DNA of 64,000 bases, from positions 86,871,602 through 86,935,601 of the forward strand of contig OX421963.1 of assembly GCA_949128115.1 (NCBI GenBank), read 5' to 3'. The translations under genes were made by a program, and so were the position numbers. This stretch comes from Anaspis maculata. Lineage: Eukaryota; Arthropoda; Insecta; Coleoptera; Scraptiidae. The first letter of the stretch is position 1. Every line of letters begins with the position of its first letter. Below the pieces are notes generated by a model. That model searched no databases and had not been told where the DNA came from. It saw only the letters and a program-made list of their open reading frames with translations. This document shows positions 10,301 to 19,080 of this stretch, piece by piece.

Positions 10301-12894
10301 AGTGCCATAATTTTTGCAAATGTGGTAAATATCGGGCAAATGTCGAGTGAATGTCAGGCATATGTGATGAATGTGAAGGAAAATATAGCATCAATGTTTA
10401 GCAGATGTGGTAAAATGCCTGGTTAATCTGGCATGTAAATATGTGGCAAGTGTGGGTTGAGGTCGCGGCAAATGTGTCAAATGTCGGGTAAATGTGGATA
10501 TTTCCAGCAAAATGTGATTTTTGTCTGAAAATGTGGCAATTGTCGGGAAAATGTGGCCATTGCAATCGATTCCTGGAGAAGGTTGCAAATGCTTGGTAAA
10601 TCTGGCAATGCCTAAAAAAATCGGCATCAATGTTTGGCGAATGTAGTGAATGTCTGGCAAATGCGATAGTCGAAATAATGTGACAAAGAACCAATATGCC
10701 GTCGGGGAAAATGTAGCAAATTTCGGGAAAATGTGGAAAATTTCAGAAAAATGTGGCAAATGTCGGATAATGTGGCAAAAGTCGGAAAAATGTGGCGATG
10801 CTTAGAAAATCCAGCAAAAATGTCTGGTGGATGTAGTGAAAGTCTGGCAAATGTGACAATTGTCGGGATAATGTGACAAAAAGCCAATATCTGGAAAATA
10901 TGTCATAATTTTTTGCGACTGTGGTAAATATCGGGAAAATGTCTGGTGAATGTCGGATGAATGTCGGGTGACAGTCTAGCATAATATGTGCTAAACATGA
11001 AGGAGAATAAACCAGAAATGTCTGGCAAATGTGGTGAAATGCCTGGCGAATCTGGCATGTAGGTGGGAAGTGTGACGTTGACGTCTGGGCAAATGTGGCA
11101 AGTGTCAGGTAAATGTGAGAAATTCCGGCAAACTGTGGCAAACGTCGGAAAATGTGGCAAAAGGCGAAATAATGTGGCAAATGTAACCGATTCCTGGGTA
11201 GTGTTGTAGAAATATCCAGCGAATGTGGCACTCTCTGAAAAATTCAGCATAAATGTCTGGCGAATGTACTGAATGTCTGACAAATGTGACAGTTATCGGT
11301 ATATTGTGACAAAAATCAACATCTGGAAAATGTGCCATAATTTTTCGCGAATACTGCATGTATGTAGAAGATGTGGCGTTGACGTCGGGGAAAATGAGGC
11401 AAGTGTCGGGTAAATGTGGCAAATGTCGGGAAAATGTTTTGCAAATGTGACAAATGTGACAATTACTTGACACAGATTTCTGGTATACGTACGTGGTTGA
11501 ATCACTGGCAAATGTTGCAAATTTTCGGCGAATATGTTACAAATCTCAGGCAAATGTGGCAAATATAGCAACATTATAGCTAATCTAACGAATTTCTGAA
11601 AAATATAGCGTAAACGTCCAACAGGCATGTTGAGATGTTTGACGAAACTACGAAAGCGGTCGATGCGTGTAAAACTCAGTGTGAAATATGGCATAAGTGG
11701 GTGGTGAATGTGGCAGATGTAGGATAAATATGAAAATGTCGGTCGGCAGAATGTGGCAAATGTAACCAAATCCTGGGAAATGTGGAAATGTATTAAATGT
11801 CTCGAAAATGTGGTAAAAATGTAGCATAAATCAGACAAATGTGTGACAAATGTGGCAAATTAAATTCAACAAATATCTAGTAGAAAAGTGTCTTGGGCAG
11901 GGTGATCTAACTATGTGTTGTTCGTTTACTCCCTGTACAATTGTTAATCATATTCCCTATTTATGAAACTTTCTTTGTATTGACTGACAAAGTCAATATT
12001 GTGTATGTAACAAATTGCTGGAAAATGTGGTCAATGTATCTGGCAAATATGATGAACGCCTGACCAAATTTTAGGCAAATGTTTCTGATGCCAAAAAAAT
12101 GTGATTTACTAATAGGTAAGTGTCTTGAAGAATGTCTGAGAAATGTTGCCAAAATGTTAAGCGAATTTGGTCAAGAAAATGTGGCAGATGTATTGTAAAT
12201 CTGACATGATCATGATCAGTTGCAATTATTTTAACACTTGAACTAAAATCGTATATTTTCAGACGACTATTCAGACACCAGCGAAAATCCCTACGTGTTC
12301 CTCTGGATAGTGGCATCGATCATCAGCTCCTGCTACGCCTACACTTGGGACATCAAAATGGATTGGGGCCTCTTCGACAAATCCGCCGGCGAAAACAAGT
12401 TCCTGCGCGAAGAAATCGTCTACTCTTCCGTGGTGAATATCCCCATAAGATCCAAACCGAAACCAAATTAACCGTCATGCAATTTCCAGACCTTCTACTA
12501 CTTCGCCATCGTCGAGGACTTCCTGCTGAGGTTCGCCTGGGCCCTTTCGTTCTACCTCACCGAAATGAGCTACGTCAGCTCCGACCTGATGACCTCCATC
12601 ACGTCGCCGCTGGAAGTGTTCCGGCGCTTCGTCTGGAACTTTTTCCGGCTGGAAAACGAGCACCTGAACAATTGCGGCAAGTTCAGGGCCGTGCGGGACA
12701 TTTCCGTGGCGCCCATCGATTCGTCGGATCAGGTGCAGATCATCCGGATGATGGACGAAGAGGACGGCGTCAACACCCGCGGGCCGAAGAACAAGAAGGT
12801 CAATTCGAAAAAGAAGGAGGACAAGAAGCCGCTGCTTCACGACGAATCGATCATCAATTTCAAAGCCATACCTATGTCAACGATCAATATGTGA
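944..12894 (+). CDS. XPR1: XPR1-like SPX-EXS phosphate exporter, seven exons, 5' end missing
   Basis: The spliced exons are 944-1348, 1648-1909, 6540-6910, 6969-7116, 7224-7418, 12263-12432 and 12490-12894. All junctions are GT/AG, all phases agree, and together they give 651 residues plus stop. The family exports inorganic phosphate across the plasma membrane; the cytosolic N-terminal SPX domain senses inositol pyrophosphates and the EXS domain forms the C-terminal membrane part. The SPX part is residues 1 to about 165 and ends in a lysine-rich helix ([11 protein letters not shown]) of the kind that binds inositol phosphates. A hydrophobic segment ([17 protein letters not shown]) starts the membrane region. 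EXS landmarks are [27 protein letters not shown] and [14 protein letters not shown]. Members are usually about 650-700 residues, so only about 25 N-terminal residues appear to be missing. No internal stop or frameshift is seen. The 4.8-kb intron before the sixth exon is mostly satellite-like. Identification is secure; the symbol is by homology with animal XPR1, and insects can carry several paralogues. Confidence 0.93.
1648..1909 (+). CDS. XPR1: XPR1 exon: end of SPX and first membrane segment
   Basis: The acceptor is TTCTTCAG and the donor G before GTAATC, with ending phase 1. It encodes [23 protein letters not shown], then the linker [17 protein letters not shown] and a hydrophobic helix. 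It continues directly from the lysine-rich SPX helix of the preceding exon. Confidence 0.93.
2169..2472. repeat. Exact 152-bp tandem duplication in an XPR1 intron
   Basis: Bases 2169-2320 and 2321-2472 read identically by eye, each starting TAGTATTCTTTTACCGC and ending CGCCAACCTG. There is no spacer. The unit has no open frame of note and no element family was recognised. Confidence 0.9.
2473..3064. other. Intronic sequence without recognised features
   Basis: This stretch lies between the tandem duplication and the foldback, within an XPR1 intron. It is AT-rich with T-rich runs near 2740-2800. No gene, terminal repeat or satellite unit was recognised. Confidence 0.5.
3065..6128. mobile_element. 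Nested foldback (inverted-repeat) element, about 3.06 kb
   Basis: The structure reads A-B-B'-C-C'-A'. Outer arms A (3065-3200) and A' (5994-6128) are inverted copies sharing, for example, GGGACAAAATATCGAGTGCT on one strand. B (about 3205-4030) pairs with B' (about 4070-4880), centred near 4050. C (about 4866-5410) pairs with C' (about 5440-5975), centred near 5425. Arm copies differ at scattered sites and by small indels. No transposase is encoded; short open frames within the arms are mirrored and look non-coding. It is probably a foldback or large MITE, or one element inserted in another. The superfamily is unknown. Confidence 0.8.
6129..6539. other. Intronic sequence before an XPR1 exon
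   Basis: Apart from an ATAATAATAAGATT-type simple stretch near 6270-6300 nothing is recognised. It ends in the splice acceptor of the following exon. Confidence 0.5.
6540..6910 (+). CDS. XPR1: XPR1 exon: transmembrane region
   Basis: The acceptor is CACCGACAG and the donor TGC before GTAAGT. Entry phase is 1 and exit phase 0. It encodes several hydrophobic segments ([45 protein letters not shown]), consistent with the membrane-embedded part between SPX and EXS. Confidence 0.93.
6969..7116 (+). CDS. XPR1: XPR1 exon: EXS domain start
   Basis: The acceptor is ATTCCAG and the donor GGAG before GTATTG. It encodes [20 protein letters not shown] and [14 protein letters not shown], typical of the segment opening the EXS domain. 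The intron before it is only 58 bp. Confidence 0.92.
7224..7418 (+). CDS. XPR1: XPR1 exon: EXS domain, central part
   Basis: The acceptor is TTGAAACAG and the donor AAAG before GTGAGT. It encodes [19 protein letters not shown] and [15 protein letters not shown], strongly conserved EXS segments. Exit phase is 1, matching the next exon. Confidence 0.93.
7419..8154. other. Intronic sequence without recognised features
   Basis: Start of the 4.8-kb XPR1 intron. It is AT-rich, with no recognised element before the Gypsy pol relic begins at about 8155. Confidence 0.5.
8155..8790 (-). pseudogene. Ty3/Gypsy pol relic (RNase H end and integrase)
   Basis: Read on the minus strand, a fragment near 8770-8690 gives [15 protein letters not shown], the usual end of the Gypsy RNase H region. 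From about 8560 to 8160 there are integrase-like pieces: a PFPDSSRGF segment, [10 protein letters not shown] with the first catalytic Asp, and [13 protein letters not shown] with the second. Stops and frameshifts separate the pieces, so it is dead. No LTR was found on either side, and the 5' end abuts the satellite. It is a different lineage from the Gypsy copy at 43.5-49.3 kb, judging by the integrase residues. Confidence 0.8.
8830..12230. repeat. Intronic satellite-like array, AATGTGGCAAATGTCGG-type motif
   Basis: About 3.4 kb is built of degenerate short units alternating AAATGTGGCAAA with TGTCGGG or TGTCTGGCGAATG. A longer landmark (CAATATCTGGAAAATGTGCC and relatives) recurs near 9220, 9635, 9977, 10287, 10693, 10881 and 11317. 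The blocks beginning near 9117 and 10187 match over more than 300 bases, giving a higher-order period of about 1.07 kb. A block with GACGAAACTACGAA occurs at both ends (near 8940 and 11645). The minus strand gives long open frames rich in His, Phe, Cys and Thr, but these follow from the repeat composition and look non-coding. Confidence 0.88.
12263..12432 (+). CDS. XPR1: XPR1 exon: EXS domain, [11 protein letters not shown] segment
   Basis: The acceptor is TATTTTCAG and the donor TCCGTG before GTGAAT. It encodes [31 protein letters not shown] and LREEIVYSS. It follows the satellite-filled intron, and the phase agrees with the exon ending at 7418. Confidence 0.93.
12490..12894 (+). CDS. XPR1: XPR1 last exon: EXS end and C-terminal tail
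   Basis: The acceptor is CAATTTCCAG and the stop is TGA at 12892-12894. It encodes [17 protein letters not shown], then [14 protein letters not shown] and [11 protein letters not shown], followed by an acidic stretch and a lysine-rich cytosolic tail. The intron before it is 57 bp. Confidence 0.93.
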   Translation, partial: TFYYFAIVEDFLLRFAWALSFYLTEMSYVSSDLMTSITSPLEVFRRFVWNFFRLENEHLNNCGKFRAVRDISVAPIDSSDQVQIIRMMDEEDGVNTRGPKNKKVNSKKKEDKKPLLHDESIINFKAIPMSTINM

Positions 12895-13205
12895 ACTGCG
12901 ATGAGTACTTACCCGCGTACCGAGTACTTACGAGCAAAGTACTTCTTGAATATTAGCAACAGTATTATCGACCACTATTACTATTACAATAATAAGGCTG
13001 TACCACCCCCCAGTGGTAGTGAATAGTTATCTATTTTTATTATTATAATTAGGTAGGTATATATTTTAATAATTATAGGAAATCATTCCCTTTGTGATTT
13101 TATACAAATACGTTTTTTGAGATTTTTGTAAGTAGTTATGTACAGGGTTTTAATATGCCTTCGGTCTTAGAAGTGATAAAAATAAAGTTATTTTTTAAAC
13201 CAAAT
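12895..13205 (+). other. XPR1: Probable XPR1 3' untranslated region
   Basis: This AT-rich tail follows the XPR1 stop and runs to just past an AATAAA hexamer at 13181-13186. Transcript end inferred, not proven. Confidence 0.6.
13181..13186 (+). promoter_or_regulatory. Polyadenylation signal AATAAA for XPR1
   Basis: A canonical AATAAA about 290 bases after the stop codon, followed by a T-rich stretch (GTTATTTTTT). Satellite-like sequence starts shortly after. Confidence 0.6.
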
Positions 13206-13214
13206 GAAATCCTT

Positions 13215-14512
13215 GTTTCTCGGTAGCTCCAATTCCTCAAAACGCTCTCGCAATACAAAATGTTCCAAAATGTCTATTGGATGCTTTAAAATGTTTTGCG
13301 AATGTTTTCAAATATTTATCAAATGCTTTGAAAAGCTGATCCAATATTTTGAAATGTGTATCGAATGCTCTCTGATAATTTCCAAACGCTGGAGAGTTAT
13401 TCGAACGTTTCATGAATTTCAAGCGTTTTCAAGCATTTTAGTCCATTGATAATCCAGGAATTTATAGTCAATTTCTAATGGCGAATCCTCAGGCGAATCT
13501 ACCTTCACCTCGGAAGTTTGTGATAGTATTTCTGTCATGCCCTGTATACTTACATCTCCGCTACAAACTAGCATATTGTATTCTTCTATAAAATACTTGT
13601 TCCAAGAGCAACAAGCAATGATTGTTTGATTAATTGACGTTTTGCCAGCAAAGTCTGTCTGAAAACGTTTTTTAATGCTCTAAAATATTCATCATATGTT
13701 TCAAAATATCTCCTGAATGCTTTTAAAATGTTTTTTTTTTGGTGTTCAAAGATGTTTTTTTCAATGGTTCAAGTGTTCATATTTGTTTTGAAATGTTTGA
13801 ATGATTCAAACTCGCCGACGTTTCACTTTATTCGAAGATATAACTGGAACGTTTTGTAAGGCTCTGATATGCATGCTTTTTATGCTTCAAAATGTCTCTA
13901 GAATGTTTGAAGGAAGATTTTTCGAATGCTTGAAAATATTCATCAAAAATTTTGCATAGTTTTTTTACGTTGAACAATACTATTTCATGCTCAAAATGCG
14001 TATCAAAGCTTTTAAAATATTTATCAAATGCTAAAAAATAATATCAAAGGTATAAAAGTATTTTTCGGATGTCTCAAAATGCTTCTGAAATTTTAAAATG
14101 TTCTTCCAATCGCAGTGATGATTGATTTTGTTGTTTTTCCACAGGAAATTGGACAATCTCACTAATTCGCTGGCGTCTAGTCAGATTTGTTCAGTCTTCA
14201 GGCACAATCATGCTAGAAACGTTCTTGAATACTTGAAAATGTTTATCGAAAGTTTGTTCATTGATGCTTCAAAGTATTTATCTGGGGCTTTATAATGTTT
14301 TGTCAATGGTTTTTTCTTACTGGCAATAAGGCAATACTTGATTGTTTGTTCAACAAACAATGTTTAACTCATCGACTTTCGCCAGATTTATTCAGGCATA
14401 GTCATGCTAGAAAAGTTTTTGAATACTTGATTGAAAATGTTCATCGAAGGTTTTGAAATGTTTGCTGAATGCTTCAATTATTTATCTAAGGTTTTACAAT
14501 GTTTTCCGAATG
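13215..14512. repeat. Second satellite-like array, AAAATGTTTTTCGAATGCTT motif
   Basis: Degenerate units of roughly 24 bases such as AAAATGTTTNTCGAATGCTT and AATATTTATCAAATGC run through this stretch. A longer block recurs: CACTGGCAATRAGGCAAT, then ACTTTCGCCAGATTTATTC, then CATGCTAGAAA. It is seen near 14170 and 14325 and again beyond the LINE insertions near 15760, 16470 and 16700. The array therefore continued to about 17000 before two LINEs interrupted it. Confidence 0.75.
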
Positions 14513-14544
<32 letters not shown>

Positions 14545-15755
14545 TTTTATTTGTTCAGTACAAAAAAATAATAATGTACATGTTTTGCCTATAAGGCGTA
14601 GAACGCGTCATGACTAAAAAATAAAGATAATGAAATATAAAAATATTTACAAAATATACAAAAATATATAGAAAATAATTTGTACAAAAACATAAAAACA
14701 TTACATGAAATTTTCAACAAAATATATACAAAAACATTACAACAGATTCCAAATTTTATATATCCTTTTCAGAAAAAAATTCATCGAGGTCATAGTAGGC
14801 CTTCTGAACTAATATGGCATGGAGAGAAATCCGAAGCCGTCTCATAGGGAGACTGCGCAGCTCTAAAGAAAACTTATTAAAGATTTTTGTTGTCATAAAT
14901 TCCACGTTTTTCTGGAGAAAGCTGAAGTTGTATTTGTCGCAAGATAAATCTTGCCTATTTCGCGTATCGTGACCATGACCAACATTACCGAAAAGGTCCA
15001 TATTTCGTTTGACAAACAACACACACTCGTATATATAAATACTTGGGAGGGTAAGTATACCCTTTTGGGTGAAGTGTATTCTGCAGCTTTCCTGGTAAGG
15101 GAGCTGCAACACGTTCCTAACACATCTCTTCTGCAGTCTAAAAACTCTGATGGATTCTTTAGAATGACCCCAAAAAATGACACCATAACTCAATCTCGAT
15201 TGAACATGTGCATAATATGCCATCATAGACGCCCGGACGCTAATCAGCTGGCTCATCACTCTCAGTGCATAGGCAAATTCTCCCACCCTGGAGACAACAC
15301 CGTCAATGTGATATGACCAGTCCAACCTCGAATTAATTTCAATACCTACCTAAGAAAGTGGTCTGATCAACGGATTTAATGTAAGTATCATTATTACCAT
15401 GGACAATGCTTAATCGTTCTGATTGACCGAAGCTGAACTCGATCATTTGCGTCTTATTTACATTTAGTAGCAAATTGTTGTTTTTGAACCAATGATCTAG
15501 TGTCCCCAGGGCAGAATTGATCCCCTCACTCAATCGCCGCCGGACGTCACCTCCCGCTCCCGTGCTGACGACCACCGAAGTGTCGTCAGCAAACTGCAGA
15601 ACTCTTTCATCCAGAACCGAAGGTAGGTCATTGGTATAGATTATGTATAGTAACGGTCCCAATATTGATCCCTGTGGAACACCCCTTTTTATTCCAAGAA
15701 CATTAGATTTCAGATGATGACCACCCTCAGTTGTTTTTGTCAATGTTTTTCCCAC
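14513..15755 (-). mobile_element. 5'-truncated LINE with (AGAT)n 3' tail
   Basis: Minus-strand non-LTR retrotransposon. RT motifs GVPQGSILGPLL and FADDTSV lie in the 5' part (15755-15339), and the C-terminal part (15325-14756) includes SCRIHFTQKGILTLPSIYIY. The 3' end carries seven AGAT units (14513-14540). An ACCTACCT duplication at 15344-15351 shifts the frame between the two halves, and the upstream RT and endonuclease are absent, so it is inactive. It sits inside the second satellite. The clade is uncertain (Jockey/CR1-like). Confidence 0.85.
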
Positions 15756-15861
15756 TGGTCACCAGATTTGCTTTGGCATAGTCATAGTCATAGGCATAGT
15801 CAAGATGTTCAACAGAGATTTTGAAATGTTCATTGGATACTTTATACCATTCATCTAAGGA

Positions 15862-16435
15862 TTCTGAGGTTGTATCTGGGGTTATCTTCTGGGGTGCATC
15901 TTCCAGCAGTCACAGGGTTTTTGTAGGCCAAAAAAGAATCATGAGACTAATCTTTGATCTTTCGTATCAACAATCATGCAGACCGGTTTTCATGGAGCAG
16001 AAAATTCTGCCTTTGCCCTGCATCTACATTTATAAATGTTTATTACTAGTTAAAAACAATGTACATACTCTTGAAAGAAACCGTGATCATCACAGCTATT
16101 CCACTAGGCACCGACATTCTTTAGTCACATCTAGTCATAATTCTAGTCAGTATGAAAGGTCTCCCAGTTACAGGGGTATACAAATGTATAATAAGCTACC
16201 ACATAAGTTCAAAACTATGACCTCCAAAGAATTTTACTAAACATATCAAGGATCTGCTGCTGTTCCATTGTTTCTACTCTGTCGACGAGTATATGTTATG
16301 TGATTTGTAATTTTATCTGTGATAGTATGTTACTGTCGAATTAACATTGTTCATGTTGCTATTTATTTATTTATTTATTGTTTGACGTGTACATCCGACA
16401 CTTCGGCCCCGTACAAATAAAAATTCTATTCTATT
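15862..16435 (+). mobile_element. 5'-truncated LINE, same family as the neighbouring copy
   Basis: The plus-strand open frame (to 16240) gives SGVIFWGASSSSHRVF and SCRPVFMEQKILPLPCIYIY, parallel to the C-terminal part of the minus-strand LINE at 14513-15755. It has only the C-terminal part. It ends with a TTTA-rich run and AATAAAAATTCTATTCTAT, after which satellite sequence (TTTATAATGTTTTTCGAATG) resumes. The left boundary is estimated from the satellite break in ATCTAAGG. Confidence 0.8.
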
Positions 16436-17000
16436 TATAATGTTTTTCGAATGTTTTTTTTTCACTGGCAATGAGGCAATAATTGATTGTCCAACTCGTC
16501 GACTTTCGTCAGATTTATTCCGGAATATTTATGCTAGAAACATTTTTGAATACCTACCACTTCAAAATATTTATTGAAGATTCTGAAATGTTCACTGAAA
16601 GCTTCAAAGTATTCATCTGAAGTCTTATGATGTTTTCAAAAACTTGGTAATAAGGTTGAATAATTATCTATCCATCTTTCCCGAATGTTTTTCTCTCACT
16701 GGCAATGGGGCAATAATTAATAATTGACTGTTCATCTCGTCCACTTTCGCCAGATTTATAATTTTAACATAGTCATGATGACCAGAAACGTTTTTTGAAT
16801 ACTCCACAACTCGCTTCAAAATCTCAAAAATGCTCAAATACGTTTGTTGGGTGCTATAAAAAAGTTTTCAGAGAACATTCTTCATGTTTTTGGAATGATT
16901 GAAAAGTCTTTCCAATGTTTTAAAATGAAGCTAATCAAAATACTTAATGACGTCGAAAGTTTCAAAATTTGGATTATGTGAAATTTAATGTTTCCAATGC
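16436..17000. repeat. Continuation of the second satellite-like array
   Basis: Two more long blocks with CACTGGCAATGAGGCAATAA and CACTGGCAATGGGGCAATAA, each followed by a CAGATTTAT segment, with AATGTTTTTCGAATG-type spacers. It fades out near 17000. Confidence 0.7.
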
Positions 17001-17654
17001 TTTGAAACGTTAAAACGTTCAAATTAACTGTTTTGCCCCAGGCAATAACAAAAAAACCGAAAACTTTGTGGAGAAAACTCAGTTTTTTTCGGGTTTTTCC
17101 AAAGGCTAGGAAAAATTGAGTTTTTTGTGAAGAATTGTGAAATTCAATATTTAGGGTACTTACCTAAGAGATAACAAAAATTATTGAAACTCAAATTCGA
17201 ACTAAAGTTCGTCGACTTGAGTTCAAGTGTTGTGTTTGGGTACGTGGGTGATAAGATAGTCTAAAAAAAAACAAGAAATACTCCAGACATAAATATGATG
17301 AAGCCACCCGCATTTGGCGGGCCGAAAATAATCCGGAGGAAAATAATTCAAAGCCGTGAAATCGAGGTATGAGAATGTGAATATTCAGAGTCAAGGCATC
17401 ATCAAAAGATGTCGCTAGTTATTTAATTCGTTCGTGTAAATCCCGCAAAGCTCTACAACATAATTTATTTGCTTCTCATCGTCAATTCCTCAACTGCTCT
17501 TGCGCTGCGTGACGTCCGACGAAATGGTGAATTGGTGCATATGAAGTAAACCACCCGTACATTGACGCAGCTAGTTGCTGCCGTACTCCTGATGTGTTGA
17601 CACGCCGTGTCTCTGCCCGCTGCCCGCCACCATCCGATTCACACGTGTTAGCAC
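17001..17654. other. No gene recognised
   Basis: Single-copy-looking sequence between the satellite and the hAT element. Its last eight bases (17647-17654) are the left copy of the hAT target-site duplication. Nothing else was identified. Confidence 0.5.
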
Positions 17655-18298
17655 TAGTGATGTGAATAACAGTTACTTTCGGATACTCGTTACTACTCGT
17701 TACTTCCGTTAACAGTATTAGTTCTTTTGTATTCGTTATCGTTACTCTCGTTTACAATTTGCGAAAATTATTGAGATCAATTGAATTGACCACATTCCAC
17801 GGTTTTTATTAGAAAAAAATGAGTATTGAGTATCCCTTGCATAATGATAACAATAAAAAATTGGAGTTCAAGAAATTCGCCCGCTTTGTTTTGGTTTTCG
17901 TTAACTTCCGGAAAAATATCGAATTACTAACCACGAGTAGTTCTCCCTCTCTGCTCTAACCACAGAATAGACCTTCTCATATAGGCGGTTCCCTTAGCTC
18001 AAAGCTCGTGCGCAGGTCTTCAAGTAGACAAGCTCACTGGTTCAATTGGTTGTTAAACCGGGAGCGGTTATCGATCGAGCTGGTTGCTTGAACTCGACCA
18101 ATGACAGCCAATATAGGTGAACCTGTGCCCCGAAGACCCCTAGGTAAATGAGAATGGCTATAGCTCTAACTCCGCATAACTCGTCCAGTAACGAAACCGA
18201 AAAAGAACGAATACTTTTCAAAGTCAGGATTCGTTTCAACGAGTACACGACAGGTAACGATTACTCAGGAACGAATCCTTCCTTTTTTCACATCACTA
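17655..18298. mobile_element. Non-autonomous hAT element with 8-bp TSD
   Basis: The termini are inverted repeats, TAGTGATGTGAA at the left and TTCACATCACTA at the right. They are flanked by a perfect 8-bp duplication GTTAGCAC at 17647-17654 and 18299-18306. An 8-bp TSD and this terminus type match the hAT superfamily. The element is 644 bp, subterminal sequence is rich in GTTACTCGTTAC-type motifs, and no transposase frame is present, so it would have to be mobilised in trans. Confidence 0.9.
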
Positions 18299-18479
18299 GT
18301 TAGCACCGCCGGTCGCATTCTCCAGCGGCTTCTCGGATTACCTGAGCTGTCTATACGCCGTTCGCGGTCGTTTTGGATGCAATAAAATATTCCGAATTGC
18401 TGGGAATGGAGGATATCGCCGGAGATTGACCGTGGTACCTGGGCCAATCCTCCTGGGCTGCCGTCCGCTCCCGACTTGT

Positions 18480-19080
18480 CACGTCCGCTGCCGAGTGCTT
18501 CTGCGGGCCTGTTAGCGAAGAGTTTTAGTCCCCTTCGAGGAAGCTGAGTTAGAACCCGTTTATGTTGCGTCGCGACCCTCCTAGAGGCCGAAGCGTCGAA
18601 GCCCCAATGATGAGCCCCAGCCCACTTGGAAAATGACGAGTCGCTTTCCCCCGGCTGATGTGTCTCAAAGACCCCCTGGAGAAAGTCGAGTTGGAACCCT
18701 TCGGAGTCGTGTTTTGGTCCCCTTGGGGGCACGCTGAGTCGAGAACCCTCCAGGTTGAGTTTTGACCCTCCGAGAGACTGATGAGTTGCTTCCCCCGTTG
18801 AGTTGCAACCCGTCTCTAGGATGTCGTGTCAGAGCCCTTGGACGTTGAGTCTTGATCCGCCTCCAGGTGTCGAGTCAGAGCCCTCCGACGACGAGTTCCA
18901 GCCCTTCTCCAGGTCGATGTGCCAAGGCCCTTCCGGTGTTGAGTTTCGACCCTTCTCCAAGTCGTAGAGTTGGGACCCGTTGACGAAGTGTTTCGAACCC
19001 CCTCCAGGATGCTGAGTCGCGTTCCCTCCACGATGAGTTCTAGCCCACCTCGAGGATGTCGAGTTGAAACCCCTAAATGA
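18480..19080. repeat. GC-rich degenerate minisatellite
   Basis: Motifs such as CTCCAGGATGTCGAGT, GTCGAGTCAGAGCCCT and GTTGAGTTTTGACCC recur at roughly 30-40-base intervals with much divergence. Composition differs sharply from the AT-rich flanks. Open frames in it reflect the repeat. Confidence 0.6.

Noticed and set aside
8574..11838. Long minus-strand open frames rich in His, Cys, Phe and Thr
   Set aside because: They follow the satellite motif (TGTGGCAAATGTCGG on the other strand). No family resemblance, and many overlap in different frames. The only real coding remnant is the Gypsy pol piece near 8690-8770.
13204..13449. Cys-rich 81-residue plus-strand frame downstream of XPR1
   Set aside because: It lies in the AAAATGTTTTTCGAATGC satellite; the Cys, Phe and Ile pattern comes from the repeat.
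18265..19031. Several open frames in the GC-rich minisatellite
   Set aside because: Degenerate repeat with low stop-codon frequency. No protein resemblance.
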